Positions 1-5,903 are shown, numbered from the stretch's first letter. The stretch is DNA of 6,941 bases from Candidatus Saccharimonadota bacterium (GCA_017515125.1 JAFWHP010000037.1:1-6941), one strand, 5' to 3'. Program-made: numbers and translations. Notes: generated by a model from the sequence alone, not told the origin.

Positions 1-1483
1 ATTTAAGAAGCTCTTTAGCCCCCGTAGAATAACCCCTACTTGTCTTTTTAATCCCCTTCGTCGGCAATCTTAAATCAATAAATAACACCTCCGAAAGCTG
101 CACCGGCGAATTAATATTGAACTCTTTGCCCGCCAAATCATAAATTTTCTGCGCTAAATCGCCAACTTCTTTCGTATATTCACTCTGCAAATTTCTAAAG
201 TATTCTCTATCAATTAGCATCCCCCATTTTTCCATTTTGTAAAGTACTGGTATCATCGGCAAATCCATCTCGGTATAAACCCGATAAAGTGCAGGGAACT
301 TTTTAAATTCTGCCAGTTGTCGCTCGCCTTCTTCTTCTGGCACCACCAACATTGGCTCCTCTCTTGCTAGCGGATTCAAAAGAAACGCCGCTTGCGACAA
401 ATCCCAAAACTTCTTCCCCTCAAAAATCTCGCGAGCAACTTCCGAATTGTCATGCATTAGTGTTTTAACATTCCAGTCAATAATCGTTTGACTATCTAGC
501 TTACTCGGCACTACCAAATTCAAATCTGAATCCGAATCCAAATCCGAAATCGAGTTATCTTTCGCCCCATCATTTTCGAAAGACTCATTAGGAATAGTAT
601 TCGTAGCAGTTGGAACTTTTACATTTTCCAATTTCAGTTTCCGAATCAGAGAATTAAACTCTAATTTCTTTAATCCTCTCACTACCCTCCCCGCATCAAA
701 CTCAAAATCTCGCATCTCCGACAACGCTACCGGCGCATTAAACATAATTTGCGCAAGTTCATAAGACATATAAGCCGATTCTTTTCCTGCCTCCAATTTC
801 GTTTTTAGAGTTCCGCGAATTTCATCAATGTGCCGATAAATCCCATCCAAATCGCCGTATTCAGACAATAGCTTTGCCGCAGTTTTTTCGCCCACTCCCG
901 GAACTCCCGGAATATTATCCGACGCATCTCCCTTTAATGCCTTCAAATCCAAAAACTGCGTTTTCAAAATCCCATATTTCGCCTCAATCTCCGCCACATC
1001 AATTTGCTGAATTTCCGAGAATCCTTTTATTATTCGCCACATATGCGTATTTTCATCCACTATCTGCAGCATATCGAGATCTGATGAAATAATAAAAGTT
1101 TCATAATCACCCATCTCATCCGCCTGCCGGCTCAGAGTCCCAATAATATCATCCGCCTCAAAATTATCAATTTCTACAAAATTCCACCCAAGTTCAATTA
1201 TCAATTCCTTAAGCAATGGTATCTGCGTATAAAAATCATCTCCCGGTTTTATCCTTCCCGCCTTATAATCGGCAAAAATCGCCTTTCTTCTCGCAGTAGA
1301 CGTTTTTGAATCCCAGGCCACCACTACCTTTGTCGGCGACAACTTGCGCACAATCTCCATAGCAATCGCCGCAAATCCATATACTCCCCCTGTCGGCGTT
1401 CCGTCCGCCAAAGAAAGCGCACCCATGGCATAATACCCCCTATAAAACACCGACTTTCCATCAATCAGCACCAATCGCTTCAT
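1..1483 (-). CDS. polA: DNA polymerase I, N-terminal 494 residues (3' end outside window)
   Basis: This is family A DNA polymerase, which fills gaps and removes RNA primers in replication and repair. The frame is open from the ATG at 1483 to the window edge, so about 494 residues are seen and the C-terminal catalytic part is missing. Residues 1-283 form the 5'-3' nuclease domain with its acidic metal ligands in place: D8, D58, the EADD motif at 109-112, D135/D137 in SSDLDML, and D186/D189 in GDASDNIPGVPGVGEKTA, which leads into the helix-hairpin-helix. The start of the polymerase domain is clear from about residue 398 (MDLPMIPVL, then NINSPVQLSEVLF and a GYSTGAKELL-type motif). The part between is only about 114 residues, against roughly 195 for the E. 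coli proofreading domain, and lacks the DxE motif, so 3'-5' exonuclease activity is very probably absent. The ATG directly follows the stop of the upstream gene with no clear ribosome binding site, suggesting translational coupling. Confidence 0.97.
   Translation of the reverse strand, partial: MKRLVLIDGKSVFYRGYYAMGALSLADGTPTGGVYGFAAIAMEIVRKLSPTKVVVAWDSKTSTARRKAIFADYKAGRIKPGDDFYTQIPLLKELIIELGWNFVEIDNFEADDIIGTLSRQADEMGDYETFIISSDLDMLQIVDENTHMWRIIKGFSEIQQIDVAEIEAKYGILKTQFLDLKALKGDASDNIPGVPGVGEKTAAKLLSEYGDLDGIYRHIDEIRGTLKTKLEAGKESAYMSYELAQIMFNAPVALSEMRDFEFDAGRVVRGLKKLEFNSLIRKLKLENVKVPTATNTIPNESFENDGAKDNSISDLDSDSDLNLVVPSKLDSQTIIDWNVKTLMHDNSEVAREIFEGKKFWDLSQAAFLLNPLAREEPMLVVPEEEGERQLAEFKKFPALYRVYTEMDLPMIPVLYKMEKWGMLIDREYFRNLQSEYTKEVGDLAQKIYDLAGKEFNINSPVQLSEVLFIDLRLPTKGIKKTSRGYSTGAKELLK
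518..547 (-). repeat. Degenerate hexanucleotide repeat in the Pol I interdomain linker
   Basis: Read on the minus strand, five consecutive 6-nt units of the form T-(C/T)-(G/A)-GAT or close to it (TCGGAT, TTGGAT, TCGGAT, TCAGAT, TTGAAT) encode an alternating (Ser/Leu)-Asp stretch at about residues 313-322 of Pol I. It sits in the acidic, Ser-rich linker that replaces the first half of the proofreading domain. Probably a slippage-born flexible linker. Confidence 0.7.
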
Positions 1484-2050
1484 TTAGAACTCAACCGCCT
1501 TCAAAATCTCATCTATTCTCGCATAAACCCCCTCCATTCCCCCATTATTCAAAACATAATAATCTGCCGCCGCAATCGGACCCCCCTTCTCCAGATTTTC
1601 TATTTCACTTCTATCTCTCTCTCGAATCGCCTTTCCATCAAACGCCCGCCCCGGTCGCTTCGCCACCCTCTCATACCTTATTCCTTTATCAACCACAACC
1701 GCCACAAAAGTCAAACACGTCGGAAACTCATGTTTTAGCGCCTTATACTCCGTCCATGAATAAACTCCATCTAGCACAATTCGCTTCTGTCCTGCACTGA
1801 TCAAATCATGAGTTTCACTAATCACTTGTCGCACTACCCAATCTTTCCCCTCTTTCTCCCTAATCTCCTCTCTAAACTTTTTTTCAGACTCCCCATCTTC
1901 CGTACGCGGAATCCCCCGTTTTTCCATTTCTTTATAAATCATCTCTCCAAAATGCACTTTCGGATACCCCTTTTCCGTCAAATAGTCCACCACTACTGAT
2001 TTACCGCTCCCACTCATCCCCACAATTGCTAAGATTTTCACATTTTCCAT
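1484..2050 (-). CDS. P-loop NTPase, UPF0200 / dephospho-CoA kinase-like
   Basis: A 188-residue nucleotide-binding protein. The Walker A motif GMSGSGKS is at residues 11-18. The following pattern resembles the UPF0200 group, best known from archaea and distantly related to dephospho-CoA kinase: a FGEMIYKE segment (34-41), an EGKDWVVRQV segment (67-76), VLDGVYSW (92-99) where a strand ends in an acidic residue, RYERVAKR (125-132), RERDRSEIE (143-151) and ADYYVLNN (162-169). It lacks the DAD motif that follows Walker A in ordinary CoaE, so I do not assign CoaE activity. The start at 2050 was chosen because homology begins there and a promoter lies directly upstream; an in-frame extension to 2152 would read through that promoter. 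polA follows with zero spacing. In Bacillus subtilis coaE lies in the polA-mutM neighbourhood, so a role in coenzyme A or nucleotide metabolism is possible but only inferred. Confidence 0.85.
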   Translation of the reverse strand: MENVKILAIVGMSGSGKSVVVDYLTEKGYPKVHFGEMIYKEMEKRGIPRTEDGESEKKFREEIREKEGKDWVVRQVISETHDLISAGQKRIVLDGVYSWTEYKALKHEFPTCLTFVAVVVDKGIRYERVAKRPGRAFDGKAIRERDRSEIENLEKGGPIAAADYYVLNNGGMEGVYARIDEILKAVEF

Positions 2051-2075
2051 ACCCTCATTATACCATACCCTCATT
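2047..2075. repeat. 13-bp perfect direct repeat (period 16) spanning promoter and start codon
   Basis: CCATACCCTCATT occurs at 2047-2059 and again at 2063-2075. The downstream copy (minus-strand sense) contains the real start codon, the upstream copy contains a second ATG followed by GTA TAA. The TATAAT box lies across the junction of the two copies: its TG comes from the upstream copy and its last bases from the downstream copy. Confidence 0.85.
2051..2065 (-). promoter_or_regulatory. Extended -10 promoter of the UPF0200-like/polA unit; predicts leaderless mRNA
   Basis: On the minus strand TGGTATAAT (2065-2057) is a perfect extended -10 (TGn plus TATAAT). The best -35 at 17-nt spacing is poor (ATCAAA), consistent with extended -10 dependence. 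Only 6 nt (GAGGGT) separate the -10 from the ATG at 2050, so the first transcribed base should be at or next to the A of the start codon. GAGG in this gap could look like a Shine-Dalgarno sequence, but it is only 2 nt from the ATG and would not be transcribed in full. Confidence 0.7.
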
Positions 2076-2105
2076 TCTGTTTGATATAGCAACTTCAATA
2101 TGACC

Positions 2106-2239
2106 TTTTTCACACAGAATAACATAAAAATAAAAGAGACAATAGTTAACATAAAAAGAGTAGCAGAAAGAGCAATTCACTGGCATTTCCCTCAATCTGT
2201 GGTATCATTACAGTATATGAAAAATTTTTTCACCCAGAA
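2106..2239 (+). repeat. Near-identical 14-mers 120 bp apart, each just after an ATG
   Basis: TTTTTCACACAGAA (2106-2119) and TTTTTCACCCAGAA (2226-2239) match at 13 of 14 bases. The first follows an ATG at 2100 and the second follows the preferred start of the phosphotransferase at 2217. Both are in the same frame and encode FFTQ. Upstream of each is a TGn-TAT element (2082-2090 and 2200-2208). This looks like a decayed partial duplication of a gene start, but chance cannot be excluded. Confidence 0.45.
2180..2208 (+). promoter_or_regulatory. Sigma-70 promoter of the phosphotransferase gene; predicts leaderless mRNA
   Basis: CTGGCA (2180-2185, 4 of 6 to TTGACA) is followed by exactly 17 nt and TATCAT (2203-2208, 5 of 6 to TATAAT), with TGG immediately before the -10 giving an extended -10. 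The ATG at 2217 is 8 nt past the -10, which is where transcription normally begins. No Shine-Dalgarno sequence precedes this ATG. Confidence 0.7.
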
Positions 2240-3035
2240 GGATCCCCTCGACCAAATTATCGCGAATGCTCTCCCAGATCATAAAATCAAACAAACTACC
2301 CACATCCTCACTGGCTGGACTAACATTGTCATGGAGGTAATTACCGACCAAGGCGCCTACTTTTTCCGCTTCCCTAGAAACCCCTTCTGGTCCAAAATGA
2401 TCGTCAAAGACGCCGCCGTCTGCAATTTCGTCGACGGTAAGACCAGCTACTACACCCCTCAGATGAAACTCCACTACGACGACAAGGGCCGCCCCTTCTC
2501 CGTCCATCAGAAAATCGAAGGCTACACCCTAGGCGACCGTATCTACCACCTCTCCCACACCGCTATCACCGGCGTTGCTTACGACGCCGCCAAATTCATC
2601 AAGGAGTTAAGTAGTATCAATCTCAAATCCGCCCCAAAGCTCGTTAAATACCCCCTTTCTAAATTCTTAAAAGAACTCGACTACGAGCATTACGGCCACC
2701 ATATCGACTCCGACCATAATTACATCAAAAAAACCGAAGAGCAAAAGCTTGTTCACGGAGACCTTAATCTCGGCAACATTCTCCTCGATCAAAACGACAA
2801 AATGATTGGCGTCATTGATTTCTGCTTCGCCGGCACTGGCAATCCCAATATGGATGTTGCCCGCATCATCTCCCGCCCCGCCCCCGCCGAATTTCAACAA
2901 GTCTTCCTCGACCAATTTAAATCCGCCGACTCCACCGAAATCAACCACATGAAAAACGTCTGGCAACACATTGACCAAGGCTACGCCGAACACATCAAAG
3001 CCAAATTCCCCGAAATCAACCTCAACCAATTATAA
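2217..3035 (+). CDS. Phosphotransferase of the aminoglycoside/choline kinase fold (APH family)
   Basis: A 272-residue cytosolic kinase-like protein. The Brenner motif LVHGDLNLGNILL (178-190) supplies catalytic D182 and metal ligand N187, and VIDFCFAGTGNPNMDVA (199-215) is the DFG-equivalent with D201 plus the conserved GxPxxD tail. The N-lobe is recognisable from the strand YFFRFPRN (49-56) and the hinge-like QKIEG (98-102). Substrate cannot be read from sequence; choline, a sugar, a nucleoside or a small metabolite is as likely as an antibiotic, and nothing around it suggests resistance. The start at 2217 is preferred over the in-frame ATG at 2100 because a promoter with good spacing lies between them and because codons before 2217 are A-rich, unlike the C-ending codons of the body. 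It is the only plus-strand gene, convergent with the zeta-like gene and divergent from the UPF0200-like gene. Confidence 0.88.
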   Translation: MKNFFTQKDPLDQIIANALPDHKIKQTTHILTGWTNIVMEVITDQGAYFFRFPRNPFWSKMIVKDAAVCNFVDGKTSYYTPQMKLHYDDKGRPFSVHQKIEGYTLGDRIYHLSHTAITGVAYDAAKFIKELSSINLKSAPKLVKYPLSKFLKELDYEHYGHHIDSDHNYIKKTEEQKLVHGDLNLGNILLDQNDKMIGVIDFCFAGTGNPNMDVARIISRPAPAEFQQVFLDQFKSADSTEINHMKNVWQHIDQGYAEHIKAKFPEINLNQL

Positions 3036-3118
3036 CGCCCACGAAGCTCCCGAGATACACAAATAATACGAGCCCTCAAAACCCTCAAACTCTAAAGATA
3101 CACAATTCAAAAGCAATA
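3036..3118. other. Convergent intergenic region with short direct repeats, no clear terminator
   Basis: These 83 bp separate the stop of the phosphotransferase gene from the stop of the zeta-like gene. I see no GC-rich hairpin followed by a T-run on either strand. The stretch is A- and C-rich and holds a perfect 10-bp direct repeat, AGATACACAA, at 3053-3062 and 3096-3105, and a doubled CCCTCAAA at 3073-3080 and 3082-3089. No ORF or RNA gene is evident. Confidence 0.6.
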
Positions 3119-4003
3119 CTAATGTCTAGCTAAGTACTTTATTTTCGCTTCGCGTCTCTCATTATCGTCAGGCGAAGGCATATCAGTTCGCATAGAGTAT
3201 TCTTCAAACGTCTCAAGGCATCCCGCCATCTTTCCATCATACACCGGCAATAAATCATACACACTCCATATTACCACTCTCTCCTCCGGCATTACCTCCG
3301 CATAAAACTTCAACGCCTTCGAAGTTGCCCGTACGAACTCCGCCTCCGTTTCAGCCGTATGTCGCCATGCTCGCCCCGCCAAAAACTTTTCCGTTACCGC
3401 CGGCGACACCGCCACCATCAAAAGCATCATCTCATACTTTCCATTCTTCAGCATTTTCAAAAGTATCCCTTCCATCTCTGGATCCAGCAAAGTCACATCC
3501 AGCACTATATCGCACCCCATTTTCACTAGCTCCGACATACATAAGAAAAGCATAATCGTTGCAAACTCATCTGTCATCTTCCGCACATCAGCCTCGCCAT
3601 AGTAATCCATAATTTCCGCATAGTGCGGATGATACTTTACAAATCTCCTCGCCGCCACTAAAACCGGCTTTAACTCACGAGCCGCAGAGTACGCCTCCAC
3701 CGCCGGCAAAATTTGCGTCGTCTTCCCCGACCCCGAAATCCCCGCCACTCGTATCAAACGCCGATTGAAAGTCGCCCCCGCGCTGAACTCACTTACCACT
3801 TTCTCCAAAATCGCCGGATACTCTTCAACCGCCACCTGCCACTCTTTCTTCACTTTCGAAGGCCAATGCGCCTTCATATAAGAAACCACTTTCTTTAGTT
3901 CTGCGACACCGCTAGAGCTATCAGTAGCGCCAGCCCCACCAATGCTACTAGTATCGCTGCGCTCATCAACGCTAGATTCTAACTTTCTATCACTTTCAAA
4001 CAT
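3119..4003 (-). CDS. Zeta-toxin/PezT-like P-loop kinase with altered active site
   Basis: A 294-residue protein. Residues 1-35 are Ser/Asp/Gly-rich and probably disordered; 36-80 are helical. The kinase core begins at VAGISGSGKTT (86-96, Walker A) and follows the order of zeta/PezT toxins: FxxxHPHY (121-128), YYGEADVRKMTDEFATIM (134-151), IVLDVT (166-171, where zeta has IEGT), then Arg/Thr-rich RAWRHTAETEAEFVRATSK (211-229). Zeta toxins phosphorylate UDP-N-acetylglucosamine and poison wall synthesis. Here the catalytic Asp expected some nine to eleven residues before HPHY is replaced (AARR at 117-120), so the same chemistry is doubtful. No epsilon/PezA-like antitoxin gene is adjacent. A housekeeping or domesticated kinase is more likely than an active toxin. 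The start has an upstream AAAGG, and the gene overlaps the lipid-kinase-like gene by 25 bp, so the two are probably translationally coupled at the end of the rpoD operon. Confidence 0.8.
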   Translation of the reverse strand: MFESDRKLESSVDERSDTSSIGGAGATDSSSGVAELKKVVSYMKAHWPSKVKKEWQVAVEEYPAILEKVVSEFSAGATFNRRLIRVAGISGSGKTTQILPAVEAYSAARELKPVLVAARRFVKYHPHYAEIMDYYGEADVRKMTDEFATIMLFLCMSELVKMGCDIVLDVTLLDPEMEGILLKMLKNGKYEMMLLMVAVSPAVTEKFLAGRAWRHTAETEAEFVRATSKALKFYAEVMPEERVVIWSVYDLLPVYDGKMAGCLETFEEYSMRTDMPSPDDNERREAKIKYLARH

Positions 4004-4887
4004 TTCCCGCCTTTCTTTATCTCGATCTTAGAAATCCCCTCGAACCTCACCGATTCTCCCTCCGCCTGAAGCGTAATATCTGCCGGATTCACAAATTCCA
4101 AAACATCCCCATCCGTCGCGGCTCCCGGCACTCGCGACAAAATGCTTCTCGTCATCAATTTTACCAATCTATAAAAACTCGTCAATTTATCCACCTCGCT
4201 CCTAAAGTACTTCGTATCACGGTAGTCCTCTCCACCTCTCATTACTCTAGCCATGCTTTTCCCATTAACCGCCGCATAATCCGAAATTTTTTTCGACTGC
4301 AAAACCCCGTTCAACCGAAACTCCGGTATAAATATATGATTCCGCCTATTCTTAAAATACCACTTCGCAAGCTGCGTATAAGAACTCACTTGTCGCCCAA
4401 AGCTCTTTTTTAGCTTAGCCCGCATCTCTGGCAAATCATAAATCTGCACCGCCTCCGCCGTCATGCCTATCGTTACATAACACGACGCATACCGAAAAAA
4501 CTTTCCATCCACCAAAATCTCTAGCGGATAAAACTTTCGTACCGACGTTTCACTGAGGAACACGTCATCAAACGTCCTCATACCAAGTGTTCTTGCGAGA
4601 TCATTAAAATTCCCATACGGAAGCACTGCCAGTGCCGCATCTTTTTTCGATCTCAAAATCGCATTCACGCAAATCACCCCAGTCGCATCTCCCCCAGTCG
4701 ATAGCACCATATCGCCATCCTTCAAAAATTCGCCTAACCTCAAAATATTATCATCTAAATTCGTATCCGCTATCTCATATTTCCCCACCATATAGCCGTT
4801 CAATTCTTTTACTCTACAAAGCACTTCTCGATTTACATCTGTATATCGCGAAGATCTCGGATTATACACCACTATTAATCGTCGCAT
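3979..4887 (-). CDS. Diacylglycerol/sphingosine kinase-like lipid kinase, divergent motifs
   Basis: A 302-residue protein matching the DAGK catalytic-domain family (DgkB/YegS/LCB5 type), which uses ATP to phosphorylate membrane lipids on the cytosolic face. Visible in order: YNPRSS (8-13), STGGDAT (63-69, nucleotide-binding GGDGT in most members), LPYGNFNDLARTLG (89-102, usually PxGTxNDxAR), a TIGMTAEAV segment (139-147), NGKSMARVMRGG (208-219, matching the usual N-x-GGG region) and a LQAEGE segment (273-278, where DGE is usual). The GGD and ND cores remain while neighbouring residues have changed, so the fold is confident but catalysis and substrate are not. No membrane segment or signal peptide is evident. 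It starts 5 bp after the rpoD stop and overlaps the next gene, so it belongs to the rpoD transcript. Confidence 0.87.
   Translation of the reverse strand: MRRLIVVYNPRSSRYTDVNREVLCRVKELNGYMVGKYEIADTNLDDNILRLGEFLKDGDMVLSTGGDATGVICVNAILRSKKDAALAVLPYGNFNDLARTLGMRTFDDVFLSETSVRKFYPLEILVDGKFFRYASCYVTIGMTAEAVQIYDLPEMRAKLKKSFGRQVSSYTQLAKWYFKNRRNHIFIPEFRLNGVLQSKKISDYAAVNGKSMARVMRGGEDYRDTKYFRSEVDKLTSFYRLVKLMTRSILSRVPGAATDGDVLEFVNPADITLQAEGESVRFEGISKIEIKKGGKCLKVIES
4004..4014 (-). promoter_or_regulatory. Shine-Dalgarno site of the zeta-like kinase
   Basis: On the minus strand AAAGG (4014-4010) lies 6 nt before the ATG at 4003, inside the coding end of the lipid-kinase-like gene. It supports the ATG at 4003 as the start despite the 25-bp gene overlap. 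Confidence 0.6.
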
Positions 4888-4899
4888 ACAATCTACCTC
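4888..4899 (-). promoter_or_regulatory. Shine-Dalgarno site of the lipid-kinase-like gene
   Basis: GAGGT (4899-4895, minus strand) lies 7 nt upstream of the ATG at 4887 and overlaps the last codons and stop of rpoD (TTG AGG TAG). Good match and spacing; it fixes the start. Confidence 0.75.
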
Positions 4900-5867
4900 A
4901 AATATTCGTGCAATTTTTTGGTATCTTTATTCTTCCTAAGTTTCGCTAGAGCTTTTGCCTCTATCTGTCGTATTCGTTCCCTAGTTACATCAAACTCCGC
5001 TCCTACTTCCTCCAAAGTATGTGGTCTGCCCCCACCAATTCCAAATCGAAGTCGTATAATTTTCTGTTCCCTGTCAGTTAAAGTTGCAATGATTTCCGAC
5101 AATTGCTCCTTCAAAATCTGATTAGCTGCTGATTCCTCCGGAGAATCCCGTTCTTCATCCTCGACGAAATCGCCGAGCACCGATTCCTCATCATCTCCAT
5201 CTTTACTAATCGAAGCATCAAGCGAAGCAATATCCTGCTTAATCTTCATCACGTAATCAATCTTTTCCGTTTCCATATCGAGCGCCTCCGCAATCTCTTC
5301 ATTGGTTGGCTCTCGATTCAATTCCGTCGTCAGCTTACGAGAAGTTCTCAATACCTTATTTATTGTTTCAACCATATGCACCGGAATCCGAATCGTTCTC
5401 GCCTGATCGGCAATCGCCCGCGTAATGGCCTGCCTTACCCACCATGTCGCATAAGTCGAAAACTTAAATCCCTTATCTGGATCAAATTTATCTACTGCCC
5501 GAATTAACCCAGTATTTCCCTCCTGAATCAAATCCAAAAAATCCAATCCTCGCCCGCCATATCGCTTCGCAATCGAAACCACCAAACGCATATTGGCCTC
5601 GACCATCTTATCCTTAGCCTTTTTGTCGCCCTTTACAATTCTTTGCGCCAAATCAGCCTCTTCTTCTGGCGTCAAAAGTGGTATTTTACCAATTTCCCTC
5701 AAATACAACCGGACCGAGTCATCCGCAAACGCATCAACATTCTCAGCCGTAATAGCTAAATCCTCGCTCGTCAGCTCTTCCTCTCGTTCCAATTCGTCAT
5801 TCGCCGGGCCGTCAAAATCCAACGCTAAATCTTTCGCATCCAAAACGTCATCCTTTTTTGAACTCAT
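4893..5867 (-). CDS. rpoD: Primary RNA polymerase sigma factor (sigma-70/RpoD)
   Basis: A 324-residue housekeeping sigma factor that directs RNA polymerase to -10/-35 promoters. Region 1.2 is at about 50-80 ([20 protein letters not shown]), region 2 at 91-165 with [27 protein letters not shown] and the -10-reading [16 protein letters not shown], region 3 at about 166-240 ([28 protein letters not shown]), and region 4 at 252-324 with the -35-reading helix-turn-helix [21 protein letters not shown]. Classical region 1.1 is missing; instead residues 6-50 are strongly acidic, and the protein is shorter than the about 370 residues of B. subtilis SigA. The start is set by the ATG directly below a strong promoter. 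The lipid-kinase-like gene follows after 5 bp, so it is co-expressed with sigma. Confidence 0.98.
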   Translation of the reverse strand: MSSKKDDVLDAKDLALDFDGPANDELEREEELTSEDLAITAENVDAFADDSVRLYLREIGKIPLLTPEEEADLAQRIVKGDKKAKDKMVEANMRLVVSIAKRYGGRGLDFLDLIQEGNTGLIRAVDKFDPDKGFKFSTYATWWVRQAITRAIADQARTIRIPVHMVETINKVLRTSRKLTTELNREPTNEEIAEALDMETEKIDYVMKIKQDIASLDASISKDGDDEESVLGDFVEDEERDSPEESAANQILKEQLSEIIATLTDREQKIIRLRFGIGGGRPHTLEEVGAEFDVTRERIRQIEAKALAKLRKNKDTKKLHEYLR

Positions 5868-5903
5868 TAGTCTAAGTATACTCTACTTTCTATTTTTTAG
5901 CAA
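5868..5903 (-). promoter_or_regulatory. rpoD promoter; predicts leaderless mRNA
   Basis: On the minus strand TTGCTA (5903-5898, 4 of 6 to TTGACA), an exact 17-nt spacer and TATACT (5880-5875, 5 of 6 to TATAAT) are followed by only 7 nt before the ATG at 5867. It lies wholly in the 47-bp gap after the mscL stop, so rpoD can be transcribed independently of mscL. No Shine-Dalgarno sequence fits between the -10 and the ATG. Confidence 0.75.

Noticed and set aside
518..547. CRISPR-like or regulatory repeat array
   Set aside because: The units are 6 nt without spacers and lie in frame in polA, encoding a simple acidic linker.
874..1092. Plus-strand 72-codon frame opposite polA, and similar plus-strand frames at 1808, 3325, 3713, 4632, 4918 and 5593
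   Set aside because: They are Pro/Ser/His-rich translations antisense to well-supported genes, without ribosome binding sites or recognisable domains.
1484..2152. 222-residue version of the UPF0200-like protein starting at 2152
   Set aside because: The extra 34 residues have no family match and would be encoded across the extended -10 promoter and the direct repeat; the ATG at 2050 fits the family start.
2208..3029. Minus-strand open frames of 99 and 120 codons opposite the phosphotransferase
   Set aside because: Both are low-complexity Val/Gly/Asp-rich shadows of the C-ending codons of the real gene, with no motifs.
2100..3035. 311-residue version of the phosphotransferase starting at 2100
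   Set aside because: A well-spaced promoter lies inside the extension, the extension is A-rich with atypical codons, and the family fold starts after 2217. Kept as a possible isoform in the findings.
2217..3035. Antibiotic resistance gene (aminoglycoside phosphotransferase) acquired by transfer
   Set aside because: Only the general fold motifs match, there is no mobile element nearby, and the different codon endings are explained by strand skew.
3119..4003. Active zeta toxin of a toxin-antitoxin pair
   Set aside because: No adjacent small antitoxin gene, the catalytic Asp appears replaced, and the gene overlaps a lipid-kinase-like gene inside the rpoD operon.
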